A DNA stretch of 64,000 bases from Streptomyces scabiei 87.22 (GTDB lineage Bacteria; Actinomycetota; Actinomycetes; Streptomycetales; Streptomycetaceae), in NCBI RefSeq assembly GCF_000091305.1, contig NC_013929.1:2356001-2420000 (forward strand), given 5' to 3'. Shown in pieces: positions 25,873 to 35,700 of this stretch. The position numbers and the translations under genes are program-made. Within the stretch, counting starts at the first letter, position 1, and each line of letters starts with the position of its first letter. The notes beneath the pieces were generated by a model that saw only the letters and a program-made list of their open reading frames with translations, searched no databases and was not told the origin of the DNA.

Positions 25873-26976
25873 CTACTCCAGGCCGGCGGACTTGCACGCC
25901 TTGGCGTACTCGGCGGTGCAGATGTCGGCGACCGTGTAGAGGCCGTCCTTCACCACCGTGTCCTTGATGTTCTCCTTGGTGACGGAGACCGGGACCAGCA
26001 GCTTCGCCGGGACCTTGTCACCGGACCCGCTGGTCACCTCGGTGTCGGCGAGGGACTTGATGTCCTTCTTCTCCAGCAGGTTGACCGCCAGCTCGGCGGC
26101 CGTGTCGGCCTCCGGCTTGTATGCCTTGTAGACCGTGGAGGACTGCGTGCCGGCGACGATCCGCTGGATGGCGGCCAGCTCGGCGTCCTGACCGGTCAGC
26201 GGGATGCCGCTGATCTTCGCACCCTTGAGGGTGTTGGCGATGCCACCGGCCATGCCGTCGTTGGCGGCGTAGACGCCGGCGATGTTCTTGGCGCCCAGCT
26301 GGGTGATGGCCGCGGACATCTTCTGCGCGGCGACGGTGTCCTTCCACAGGCCGGACTGCTCGTAGGCGATGTCGACCTTGCCGTCGAGGGCCTTGTGCGC
26401 GCCCTCCTTGAACTGACCGGCGTTCGGGTCGGCGTCGTCACCGTTGATCATGACGACCTTGGCCTTGGGGGTGGCCTTGTCACCGAGCGCGGTGAGGAGG
26501 GCCTCGCCCTGCAGCTCACCGACCTTGACGTTGTCGAAGGAGACGTAGGCCGAGACCGGGCCCTGCGCGAGGCGGTCGTAGGCGACGACCTTGACACCCT
26601 TCTTCACCGCGGACTCGATGGAGGACTTGATGGCGGCGGAGTCCTGCGCGGAGATGACGATGACCTTGACGCCCTTGGTCACCATGGTGCTCATCTGCTG
26701 AGCCTGCTTGGTGGGGTCGGCGGCGGCGTTCGCGTAGTCGACCGTGCAGTCGGAGCAGAGCTCCTTGACCTTGTCCTGGAAGTACGGCCGGTCGAACTTC
26801 TCGTAGCGCGCGGTGACGTTGTCGGGCAGGAGGAGACCGATGGTCTTGCTGCCGGAGCCGCTGTCGCTGCCGCCGTCCGAGTCCTTGTCGTCGCCGGCCT
26901 TGCCACAAGCGGCTACGGACAGCGCCAGCGAAACCGCGGTGGCGCCGATCGCGACTCTACGCATCGTTGCGTTCAT
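25873..26976 (-). CDS. xylF: Xylose-type sugar-binding lipoprotein
   Basis: The extracytoplasmic binding subunit of the CUT2 importer, 367 aa. The signal peptide MRRVAIGATAVSLALSVAAC ends in a lipobox, and an Asp/Ser/Gly-rich tether follows. The mature domain has the periplasmic-binding-protein type 1 pattern: KTIGLLLPDNVTARYEKFDR, VIVISAQDSAAIKSSIESAV, VYAANDGMAGGIANTLKG, IPLTGQDAELAAIQRI. The mRNA leader contains a perfect 8-bp stem (27000-27017, GGCCGCAG/CTGCGGCC) just before GGGAGG. The ROK regulator gene ends 125 bp upstream and is the likely repressor. Confidence 0.88.
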   Translation of the reverse strand: MNATMRRVAIGATAVSLALSVAACGKAGDDKDSDGGSDSGSGSKTIGLLLPDNVTARYEKFDRPYFQDKVKELCSDCTVDYANAAADPTKQAQQMSTMVTKGVKVIVISAQDSAAIKSSIESAVKKGVKVVAYDRLAQGPVSAYVSFDNVKVGELQGEALLTALGDKATPKAKVVMINGDDADPNAGQFKEGAHKALDGKVDIAYEQSGLWKDTVAAQKMSAAITQLGAKNIAGVYAANDGMAGGIANTLKGAKISGIPLTGQDAELAAIQRIVAGTQSSTVYKAYKPEADTAAELAVNLLEKKDIKSLADTEVTSGSGDKVPAKLLVPVSVTKENIKDTVVKDGLYTVADICTAEYAKACKSAGLE

Positions 26977-27100
26977 TTGGGTTGTGCCTCCCTGACACGG
27001 GCCGCAGCACTGCGGCCGAGGTGGCTGGAAGTCAACTCGGCCACACGTGCGACGTCAAGAAGTAAATCCTTAACGGGTTGGCAACGGCGTGTTTCGTTCT

Positions 27101-28312
27101 CTAAGTGAAGACAGGGGTCGCCGCGGAGAGGGTCCCGTCCAAAAGGGTCGAATCACCCATCTCACTGAGGGCCAGCGCCAGGGCCCCGAGGACCTCGGCT
27201 CGGCCGCCAAGTGCCCCTGGCAGCACTGAGAGTTGACGTGCGGCACTCGGGATCGCGTACCGGCCGACCGACTCCCTTATGGGTCCGAGAACCAGCTCTC
27301 CGGCCTCGGCGAGATCGCCACCGAGGACCACGCGGCTCGGGTTCAACAGATTGCAGAGATTGGCGACTCCACTTCCGATGTGTCGGCCGACGTCGGCGAT
27401 CACCCGACGGCAGCCCGGATCCCCGTCCCTCGCCAACCGTACGACCCCTTCCATGGTCAGGTCGGTGCCGTGGCTGGACTGGAGGAGCGGCAGCACATAG
27501 CGCGCGGCCGCGAAGGTCTCCAGGCAGCCCCGGTTGCCGCAGCGGCAGACAGGGCCGGATTCATCAAGAGTAATATGCCCGATTTCTCCCGCTGTGCCAC
27601 CCGGACCTCTGTAGATCTTGCCATCGATCACCAGTCCGGCCCCGACGCCGCTGGAGACCTTGATGTACGCGAGGTCCCGCACCCCCCGGCCGCTGCCCCA
27701 GACCAGCTCGCCGAGGGCACCGAGGTTGGCGTCGTTGTCCACGTGCACGGTCACGCCCAGGCGGTCGCGCATCTCGGCGGCGGGCTTGCTGCCGGTCCAG
27801 CCCGGCAGGATGGCGGTGGAGCCGAGCGAACCGGACTCCACGTCGATCGGGCCGGGGACGCCCAGACCCACGCCGGCGATCTTCGTGCGATCCACCCCGG
27901 TGGCCTCTATCAAACGGGTGACCAGCTGCTCCGCCCGGTCGAATCCCTGGGTCGAGGAGGAGTCCACGTCCAGCGGCTCGGCCTCCTCGGCGAGCACCTG
28001 GTGGGCGAGGTTCCCGATCGCGACGCGCAAATGGGTGTGCCCGAAGTCCACACCGATCACGATCCCCGCGTCCCCGCTGAGCGAGACCGCGCGCGCCCGT
28101 CGGCCGCCGGCCGACGTGGGCGTGACCTCGACGGTTCCGCCGTCCTTCAGTTCGCGCACGATGTTGGAGACCGTGGCCGCGGACAGACCGGTGGTCCTGG
28201 CGATCTCCGCCTGCGTCAGCGACCCGGCGAGGCGTACCGCCCGGACGACGCGTTCGAGATTTGCTCGGTGCAGCGACGACTGCGACCCCGGAGTCTCCAT
28301 CGACTCATCCAC
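27101..28312 (-). CDS. rok7B7: ROK-family transcriptional regulator, Rok7B7-like
   Basis: A sugar-sensing repressor with an N-terminal winged helix (LAGSLTQAEIARTTGLSAAT, VSNIVRELKDGG) and a C-terminal ROK domain. The ROK domain shows the phosphate motif (IVIGVDFGHTHLRVAIG) and the zinc-binding cluster around VCRCGNRGCLE. 403 aa from GTG 28312; ATG 28300 is the alternative. From memory, the S. coelicolor orthologue Rok7B7 (SCO6008) represses xylFGH and affects carbon catabolite repression and antibiotic production. The position here, between xylF-like and ngc-like operons, fits that protein. The ROK kinase-like fold may bind rather than phosphorylate sugar. Confidence 0.85.
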   Translation of the reverse strand: MDESMETPGSQSSLHRANLERVVRAVRLAGSLTQAEIARTTGLSAATVSNIVRELKDGGTVEVTPTSAGGRRARAVSLSGDAGIVIGVDFGHTHLRVAIGNLAHQVLAEEAEPLDVDSSSTQGFDRAEQLVTRLIEATGVDRTKIAGVGLGVPGPIDVESGSLGSTAILPGWTGSKPAAEMRDRLGVTVHVDNDANLGALGELVWGSGRGVRDLAYIKVSSGVGAGLVIDGKIYRGPGGTAGEIGHITLDESGPVCRCGNRGCLETFAAARYVLPLLQSSHGTDLTMEGVVRLARDGDPGCRRVIADVGRHIGSGVANLCNLLNPSRVVLGGDLAEAGELVLGPIRESVGRYAIPSAARQLSVLPGALGGRAEVLGALALALSEMGDSTLLDGTLSAATPVFT

Positions 28313-28502
28313 TCCCGTCCCAGGACGGGCGGCCCGCACGCCGCCCGTGACCCAGGCCACAGCCGCTGAACCCGGGTCACTTACAAGTTGTGAACTCCAA
28401 GCTCCGCTGAACGGGTTACCGCAGTCAAGTCCTTGAGGGAAACTGGGGCCACCGAATGACCACTAAATGTCACTCTGCGGCTACTTGAGGTCCCGGGCCG
28501 GG

Positions 28503-29438
28503 CTACTTGAGGGTGGCGGAGGTGAGGCCCGCCTGCACCTGGCGCTGGAAGGAGAGGTAGACCACCAGCATCGGGATCATGGCGATGGTGACACCGGCGA
28601 AGAGGACGGGCAGGTCGGACGCGTAGCCCTGCTGCTGCTGGAGCTGGATGAGGCCCTGGGTGAGGACGTACCGCTCGGGATCGTCGCCGCTCTGCGGCTG
28701 CATGAGGACCGTGGGCAGGATGAACTGGTTCCACTGCCCCAGCGTGTTGAAGATCCCCACACTGATCAGTCCCGGCTTGGCCATCGGCAGCATGACCTGG
28801 AAGAACGTCCGGGTGTGCGAGGCGCCGTCGAGGATGGCCGCCTCGAAGACCGCGTTGGGCAGCGTCCGGAAGAACGCGTGCATGAAGAACACCGTGAACG
28901 GCAGCGAGTAGGCGACGTACACCAGGATCAGCCCCTGGTAGGTGTTCAGCATGTCCAGCCGTTTGACCATGAAGAACAGCGGCACCAGGGCGAGGAACAC
29001 CGGGAACATCGCGCCGGCGACGAAGAAGTAGTACAGCAGCCGGTTGCCCGTGAAGGGGTAGCGGGCCAGGACGTACGCGGCCATGGAGCCGAACAGCATG
29101 GTCAGCGGCACGGAGAAGACCAGCACGATGACCGTGTTGACGAAGTAGTCCCCGATGCCCTTGTCCCAGGCGCGGGAGAAGACGTCCAGGGACCAGTGCT
29201 CGGGCCAGCCGAAGGCCGAGCCGCCGATCTGCGCGTCGGTCTTGAAGGCGCTGAGCACCAGCCACAGCAGCGGCAGCACGATCAGCAGGGCCCACAGGGC
29301 GAGGAAGCCGTGCGAGAACACGTTCAGCACGACGCCTTCGCCGCGCTCGTCGCCCGGGCCGGACCCGCCCTTGTCCACCGTCGGGCCGGTGGGGACCGAG
29401 TCGCCGCGCGAGGCGGTCTTGAGGGGTGCACTCATCAC
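28503..29438 (-). CDS. ngcG: N-acetylglucosamine/chitobiose-type ABC permease (MalG type)
   Basis: The second permease of a CUT1 importer. About 310 aa with six predicted helices after a 38-residue cytosolic Gly/Ser/Pro-rich tail. The EAA loop is FEAAILDGASHTRTFFQVML. GTG 29438 and ATG 29435 are adjacent possible starts. The gene lies 17 bp behind the first permease. The ngc name rests on the binding protein's resemblance to NgcE and on remembered synteny with SCO6005-6007; no chitobiose-specific residue is visible in the permease itself. Confidence 0.82.
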   Translation of the reverse strand: MMSAPLKTASRGDSVPTGPTVDKGGSGPGDERGEGVVLNVFSHGFLALWALLIVLPLLWLVLSAFKTDAQIGGSAFGWPEHWSLDVFSRAWDKGIGDYFVNTVIVLVFSVPLTMLFGSMAAYVLARYPFTGNRLLYYFFVAGAMFPVFLALVPLFFMVKRLDMLNTYQGLILVYVAYSLPFTVFFMHAFFRTLPNAVFEAAILDGASHTRTFFQVMLPMAKPGLISVGIFNTLGQWNQFILPTVLMQPQSGDDPERYVLTQGLIQLQQQQGYASDLPVLFAGVTIAMIPMLVVYLSFQRQVQAGLTSATLK

Positions 29439-29455
29439 TCAGTCGTCTCTCCCGC

Positions 29456-30385
29456 TCAGAACTCGACGCGCTCGCGACGGGTGGCACGCAGCATGACCAC
29501 CGACACGATCAGGGTGAGGAGCAGCATCACGACGCCCATGGCACAGGCGTAGCCGCTCCGGCCGTACAACAGGAAGTTCCGCATCATCACGGTCGCCATG
29601 ACCTCGCTGTGGTGGTCGGGGCCGCCCCCGTACTCGCCGGCGGTCATGGTCGACACCAGGATGAACATGTCCATCGCCGCGATCCCGAGGTAGACCCAGG
29701 CGGTCTGCACGGAGTCCCACAGCAGCGGCAGGGTGATGCGGAAGAAGGTGTGGGCGCGGCCGGCGCCGTCGATCAGGGTGGCCTCGTAGATGTCCCTCGG
29801 GATGGCCTGCATCGCGGCGGAGAACAGCACCAGGTAGAAGCCGACGCCGTGCCAGACCACGACGAGGATCAGGGCCCACAGCACGATGTCCGGCTCGTTC
29901 AGCCACTCGACGGGGCTGCTCTTGTCGACCAGCCCCAGCTTCAGCAGGAGACCGTTGAGCATGCCTCCGCTGTCACTGCGGTACACGGCCCCGAAGAGCA
30001 CCGCGAGGATCGCCAGCGACAGGACCTGCGGGAAGAAGTACACGATCTTGTAGAACCCGGACCCGGCGACCCCCGAGACCCCGCCGGCCCGGCCGCGGCC
30101 GCCCGCGTTCAGCATGAACGCGAAGAACAGCGCCAGCAGGATGGTGATCACCGGGATGAACACCAGGAACAGGATGTTGTGCCAGATCGCCTGGAGGAAG
30201 ATGTCGTCCCGGAACAACGCCGTGTAGTTGTCCAGGCCGATGAAGGAGAACGTCTGCGACTGGCCCTTCCAGTCGGTCAGCGAATAGCCGAACGTCTGGA
30301 TGTACGGCCAGATCACGAAGATCAGATATAGCGCCACGGGGACGAGGAGAAACCCCGCGACGAACCGGTTCTGTCCTTTACGCAT
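29456..30385 (-). CDS. ngcF: N-acetylglucosamine/chitobiose-type ABC permease (MalF type)
   Basis: The first permease of the same importer, 309 aa from ATG 30385 (MRKGQNRFVAGFLLVPVALY). The frame is open upstream, but that part lacks permease-like sequence. It has six helices, and an EAA loop reads IYEATLIDGAGRAHTFFRIT. A gap of 160 bp separates it from the binding-protein gene, longer than a usual operon gap, so binding-protein mRNA may be more abundant. Confidence 0.84.
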   Translation of the reverse strand: MRKGQNRFVAGFLLVPVALYLIFVIWPYIQTFGYSLTDWKGQSQTFSFIGLDNYTALFRDDIFLQAIWHNILFLVFIPVITILLALFFAFMLNAGGRGRAGGVSGVAGSGFYKIVYFFPQVLSLAILAVLFGAVYRSDSGGMLNGLLLKLGLVDKSSPVEWLNEPDIVLWALILVVVWHGVGFYLVLFSAAMQAIPRDIYEATLIDGAGRAHTFFRITLPLLWDSVQTAWVYLGIAAMDMFILVSTMTAGEYGGGPDHHSEVMATVMMRNFLLYGRSGYACAMGVVMLLLTLIVSVVMLRATRRERVEF

Positions 30386-30545
30386 TGGCGTTTCCCTGCC
30401 TCGGCTTCCATGAGACGAAAGGCGCGCCCCTGTTTTTCGGGGACACGGGGAAGTTTTTCGGGGGACACGGGGAACTGCGCGGTGAGCCACCACGAACCCG
30501 CAGCTCACCACAGTGCGCAGCTCTCCCGGCGCTCCGACGCCCGAA

Positions 30546-32018
30546 CTAGTCCCGATGGTTCTTCTTGGATTCGGGATCCTTGGCCTGCTTGTCCACGGCG
30601 GCCTGGGCCCGCTTGAGCCATTCGGCCGGCTGGATCCGCTTGGCCATCAGTTCGTTCGACGCGTTCTGGATCGCCGTGTCCATCTCGCTGTACCACTCGG
30701 TGTACAGGTAACGGAACGTGTTGTCACCGGCGGCCTTGGACACCTCCACCGTCGACTGCGTACCGGGCCGCAGGGAGACACCGGGGTCGACCCCGTCCTT
30801 CACGATCGTCAGGGAGTTCGCCTCCTTGGCGAACAGCGTCGACCACTCCTTGGAGAGCATCATCCGCATGAATTCCTTGGCCGCGGGGAGGTTCTTCGCC
30901 TTGGCCGGGATGATGAACGGCTCGCCCGAGCCGGCCCGGATCGCCTCGAACGGCATCACGCTGTCCGGCAGCAGGGGCATCGGCATGAACGTCATCTCGA
31001 AGTCGTCCGGGGTCTGCTTCAGCTGCTCGTTCTCCAGCCAGGACCCGGAGGTGATGAACACGGCCTTGTACTGGTTCCAGCGGGCCTGGGACTCCGTATG
31101 GGTGAGGCCGTTGGTGCCGGGCATCAGATAGCCCTTCTCGACGACCTCGTAGATCGCCTCGACGCCGGCCTTCGCGGCGTCGGAGCCGACGAACGCCTTC
31201 GGGTCGAGGTTGTCGATCGCCTTCATGGCGTCCAGACCGCCCGTCTTGGCGATCAGGTCCATGATGGCGACGTTGATGTAGTATGGGTACTTGCCCTGGT
31301 GGGCGAGGCCGCCGATGTCCTTGGCCTTGGCCTCCTTGCAGATGGCGAGGAAGTCGGCCCAGGTCTTGGGCTCCTCCCAGCCGTTCTCCTTGAAGAGCTT
31401 GCCGGAGTACCACAGGCCCCACACCGTGTAGATGTAGTTCAGGGCGACGACCTTGTTCTCCTGCATGCCGGCGTCGAGCGTGCCGGGGATCAGGGTGTCG
31501 CGGACCTTCTTGCCCGGGTCGTCGATCGAGGGGGCGTCCAGCACCTCGGCGAGGTCGAGGAGCTGGCCGTTCTTGTAGAGGACGTCGATCGGGATCTGCT
31601 GGGCGCCGGAGTCGTCGACGATGTCCGGCGGGTTGCCCGCGTTGAACCGCGGCTGGAGCTTGCCGGTGATCTCCTGGGTGCCGGTGTGGGTGGAGGTGAC
31701 CCCCCACTTCTTCTGGAAGGCGGCCTCCCATGTCCTGGCGTAGGCGTCGCCGTAGCCGCCCTTGAAGATGACGACGTCGAGCTTGCTGCCCTTCTTGACG
31801 CCGAACGGGTTCGACGCGGAGGTCTTGCCCTGGCTGTCCTCGGAGGTGTCGTCCCCGCCGCCGCCGCTGGCGCACGCGGACAGGACGCTCATCGTCGGGA
31901 CGGTGATCAGGCCCAGCGCGGCGGAACGCTTGATCAGATCGCGGCGGCCTACGCCTTCGGGGCCGGTGCCGACGCCCCCGTCGGGGCCGTGGTCGTTCTC
32001 GGCGGTCGTGGATCCCAT
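30546..32018 (-). CDS. ngcE: N-acetylglucosamine/diacetylchitobiose-binding lipoprotein, NgcE-like
   Basis: The substrate-binding component, 490 aa from ATG 32018. The N-terminus carries a twin-arginine motif (GRRDLIKRSAALGL) followed by a lipobox (SVLSACASGGGG), so it is probably a Tat-exported lipoprotein; most sugar-binding proteins use Sec. The mature part has the family-1 pattern, with a long acidic/Lys-rich tail. From memory, NgcE of S. olivaceoviridis and SCO6005 bind GlcNAc and N,N'-diacetylchitobiose. No ATPase gene is present, consistent with use of shared MsiK. A DasR-like box lies about 200 bp upstream. Confidence 0.83.
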   Translation of the reverse strand: MGSTTAENDHGPDGGVGTGPEGVGRRDLIKRSAALGLITVPTMSVLSACASGGGGDDTSEDSQGKTSASNPFGVKKGSKLDVVIFKGGYGDAYARTWEAAFQKKWGVTSTHTGTQEITGKLQPRFNAGNPPDIVDDSGAQQIPIDVLYKNGQLLDLAEVLDAPSIDDPGKKVRDTLIPGTLDAGMQENKVVALNYIYTVWGLWYSGKLFKENGWEEPKTWADFLAICKEAKAKDIGGLAHQGKYPYYINVAIMDLIAKTGGLDAMKAIDNLDPKAFVGSDAAKAGVEAIYEVVEKGYLMPGTNGLTHTESQARWNQYKAVFITSGSWLENEQLKQTPDDFEMTFMPMPLLPDSVMPFEAIRAGSGEPFIIPAKAKNLPAAKEFMRMMLSKEWSTLFAKEANSLTIVKDGVDPGVSLRPGTQSTVEVSKAAGDNTFRYLYTEWYSEMDTAIQNASNELMAKRIQPAEWLKRAQAAVDKQAKDPESKKNHRD

Positions 32019-32214
32019 GCTCAAGTCCTCGCCTTCTCCAGGACTCAGGCGGTGAACCGGATCCTCCCGGCACCGCGGTCGGTTCAAGCTGGGGTCGTGC
32101 GTGAGGATTCAACAGGGGCAAGACGGCGGTCCGCGCGCGGACACGTCCGCGACCGCCGGTAATTCCCCCCAGGTAGGGCCCGTCCGCGCCTGGGTGACCA
32201 TGATGCGGACGCCG

Positions 32215-32230
32215 ACAGGTATAGTCCACT
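32215..32230. promoter_or_regulatory. DasR-like box (dre) upstream of ngcE
   Basis: ACAGGTATAGTCCACT matches the dre consensus ACTGGTCTAGACCACT, as I remember it, at 13 of 16 positions. DasR is the GlcNAc-6-P-responsive GntR regulator of chitin/GlcNAc uptake, which fits the function of the downstream transporter. This is a sequence match only. Confidence 0.45.
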
Positions 32231-32420
32231 TCCCGCCAGAGGGGCAAGATCGAATGCAAGGTTCGCCTTCGGTCTTTTCCGAGTTGAGACCTCCCGGAAA
32301 TCTGAGCGGCCTCGCGTCGCCCGACCGGAAAATTCCCGCCATTCGCCCGGGATGGCGCACTCAACCCCCTTGACATCACTCCTCACTTCCACCCCTACTG
32401 GTCCCTGCGTTCACGCGGTC

Positions 32421-32432
32421 GACAACGTTGTC
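32421..32432. promoter_or_regulatory. Perfect 12-bp palindrome GACAACGTTGTC
   Basis: A self-complementary site in the 727-bp region between ngcE and the GH92 gene, 42 bp left of the MITE. The central AACGTT form is typical of LacI-family operators. It may have been the operator of the GH92 promoter before the MITE separated it from the gene. Confidence 0.45.
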
Positions 32433-32473
32433 CCCATTCGGTCGTTCTGATCGAGAACTGTCTTCCGGACCCA

Positions 32474-32726
32474 GGGTCTGTCGTTTGGATCATGCCGGTT
32501 TCGGGCCACGGTGTCTGATGACCGTCGGTGAGCGGGGCTCGGTGCGTGCAGCTGCAAGGCGGAGGAAGGCGTCGACGCGATGGGGGTACCTCCCGCTCGA
32601 GCGAAGCCGAGAGTGGGGGAGTCGGCAACTGACGACAACGCCGCTGGGGGTCCCCCCACGCCCTTGAGGCAGTGGGGGAGTGCGTGCCGAGCCCCGCGGC
32701 CCAGGCTTGATCCAAACGACAGGCCC
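32474..32726. mobile_element. 253-bp MITE-like non-autonomous transposable element
   Basis: The ends are 19-bp inverted repeats: GGGTCTGTCGTTTGGATCA on the left and TGATCCAAACGACAGGCCC on the right, identical apart from one base when reverse-complemented. The interior has no open frame of its own but several GC-rich hairpins (for example around GGGGGTACCTCCC and GGGGGTCCCCCC). The ends resemble those of Streptomyces IS5-type insertion sequences. No target duplication is evident. It is inserted 18 bp before the GH92 start codon, directly 5' of its ribosome site. Confidence 0.75.
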
Positions 32727-32744
32727 TAAGGAGGGTGCTCGCGG

Positions 32745-35700
32745 ATGCGGCACGGACGGGGTTTCACACTGGCGCTCGGCGCCGCCGCCTTCGCCCTGGT
32801 GGTGGCCTCGCAGGGCGCGGCGGTCGCGTTACCGGACCGGCCCGCGGCCGGTGAGCGGGAGTTCGGCTCCTCGTTCGAACCGGACGACCCGGCTCCGGAC
32901 TGGCTCAGCACGACCGACACGGCACCGGACGGGTCCCCGCGCGCGTCCGGCGTCGACGGCGGCTACACCACCGGCATCCCGGGGGACATCACCGACCGCG
33001 TCACCGACGTACGGGCCAGCGGCGAGAACACGAGCGGCGGTGAGGTGAAGGAGAACCTCGTCGACGGCGAGCCCGGCACCAAGTGGCTCACGTTCCAGCC
33101 CACGGGCTGGGCGGAGTTCGACCTCGACCGGCCCGCCGAGGTCGTCACCTACGCGCTGACCTCGGCGAACGACGCCGAGACGCGCGACCCGAAGGACTGG
33201 ACCCTCAGGGGTTCGACCGACGGCAAGGAGTGGAAGACCCTCGACACCCGGTCCGGTGAGAGCTTCGGGCAGCGGTTCCTCACGAAGTCGTACGACGTCC
33301 CCGCGGGCGCGGTGGCCGCCTATCGGCACTTCCGGCTCGACATCACCGGGAACAACGGCGCCTCGATGATCACCCAGCTCGCCGATGTGCGCTTCTCCAC
33401 GGGCGGCGGGCAGGCACCCGCGCCGAAGGAGATGCTGTCGCTGGTCGACCGGGGTCCGAGCGGCTCGGCGACCGCGAAGGCAGGCGTGGGCTTCACCGGC
33501 GCGCGGGCCCTCGGATACGCGGGCCGGCACACGGCACAGGGCCGGGCGTACGCGTACAACAAGATCTTCGACGTCGACGTGACCGTCGAGCGGAACACCG
33601 AGCTGGCGTACCGGATCTTCCCGTCGATGGCCGCCGGGGACCTGGACCACGACGCCACGAACGTCTCGGTCGACCTGGTCTTCACCGACGGCACCTCGCT
33701 CAGCGAGCTGGGGGCGGTGGACGGACACGGGTTCCCGCTGTCGCCGCGCGGCCAGGGCACGGCGAAGGTGCTGTACGTCAACCAGTGGAACGACGTCGTC
33801 TCCCGGATCGGCTCGGTCGCGGCCGGGCGGACCGTGGACCGGATCGTGGTGGCGTACGACTCCCCGGAGGGCCCGGCGAGGTTCCGCGGCTGGCTCGACG
33901 ACGTCACGCTGCGGGTGCGGGCGCCCGAACCGCCGAAGGCGCATCTCTCCGACTACGCGGTGACGACCAGGGGAACGAACTCCGGCGCCGGGTTCTCCCG
34001 CGGCAACAACATTCCGGCGACCGCCGTGCCCCATGGCTTCAACTTCTGGACGCCGGTCACCAACGCGGGCTCACTGAGCTGGCTCTACGACTACGCGCGG
34101 GCCAACGACGCGGACAACCTCCCCACCCTCCAGGCGTTCAGCGCCAGTCATGAGCCGAGCCCGTGGATGGGCGACCGGCAGACCTTCCAGGTGATGCCCT
34201 CGGCCGCCGCAGGCACTCCCGAACTGAGCCGTTCCGCAAGGGCGTTGGCGTTCCGGCACGAGAACGAGACCGCCCGGCCGTACTACTACGGGGTCCGCTT
34301 CGAGAACGGCGTCAGGGCCGAGATGGCACCGACGGACCACGCGGCGGCGCTGCGCTTCACCTATCCCGGCGACGACGCGAGCGTCCTCTTCGACAACGTG
34401 ACCGACCAGGCGGGCCTGACCCTGGACAAGGACGCGGGCATCGTCACGGGATTCTCGGACGTGAAGTCCGGGCTCTCCACGGGCGCGACCCGCCTCTTCG
34501 TGTACGGGGTCTTCGACGCCCCCGTCACGGACGGCGGCTCGGCCGGGGTGAAGGGCCACCTCCGCTTCGACGCCGGCGAGGACCACACGGTGACGCTCCG
34601 CCTGGCCACCTCCCTCATCGGCCTGGACCAGGCGAAGGACAACCTGCGCCGGGAGATCCCGGACGGCACGGCCTTCGGGACGGTGAAGAACCGGGCACGG
34701 GCGCAGTGGGACCGGATCCTCGGCAAGGTCGAGGTCGAGGGCGCGACCCCGGAGCAGCTCACCACGCTGTACTCCAGCCTCTACCGCCTCTACCTGTACC
34801 CCAACTCGGGCTTCGAGAAGGTGGGTTCGAAGCACCGGTACGCCTCGCCGTTCTCCCCCATGACGGGTCCGGACACCCCGACCCGCACCGGGGCGAAGAT
34901 CGTCGACGGCAAGGTGTACGTCAACAACGGCTTCTGGGACACCTACCGGACGACCTGGCCCGCGTACGCGCTGCTGACGCCCGGTCAGGCGGGGCGGATG
35001 GCCGACGGGTTCGTTCAGCAGTACAAGGACGGCGGCTGGACCTCCCGCTGGTCCTCCCCCGGCTACGCGGACCTGATGACCGGCACCTCCTCGGACGTGG
35101 CGTTCGCGGACGCGTACGTCAAGGGAGTGGACTTCGACGCGGAGACCGCGTACGAGGCGGCCCTGAAGAACGCCACGGTCGTGCCGCCCTCGCCGGGCGT
35201 GGGCCGCAAGGGGATGGCCGCCTCCCCCTTCCTCGGCTACACCTCCACGGACACCCACGAGGGCCTGTCCTGGGCGCTGGAGGGCTACCTCAACGACTAC
35301 GGCATCGCCCGGATGGGCCGGGCCCTGTACCGGAAGACGGGTGAGAGGCGCTACGCGGAGGAGTCCGCCTACTTCCTCGACCGGGCCCGGAACTATGTGC
35401 GGCTGTTCGACGAGAAGGCCGGCTTCTTCCAGGGCAGGGACGCCGAGGGGGCCTGGCGGGTCGACTCCTCGGCGTACGACCCCCGCGTCTGGGGCTACGA
35501 CTACACCGAGACCAACGGCTGGGGCTACGCCTTCACCGCGCCGCAGGACAGCAGGGGCCTGGCCAACCTGTACGGCGGCCGCGGCGGGCTGGCGAGGAAG
35601 CTGGACACGTACTTCGCCACCCCGGAGACGGCCTCCCCCGACCTCGTGGGCTCCTACGGCGGCGTCATCCACGAGATGACCGAGGCCCGTGACGTGCGCA

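Noticed and set aside
28480..28515. Direct repeat GGCTACTTGAGG at the end of ngcG
   Set aside because: One copy is simply the ngcG stop region and the second is a short nearby duplication. There is no evidence of function.
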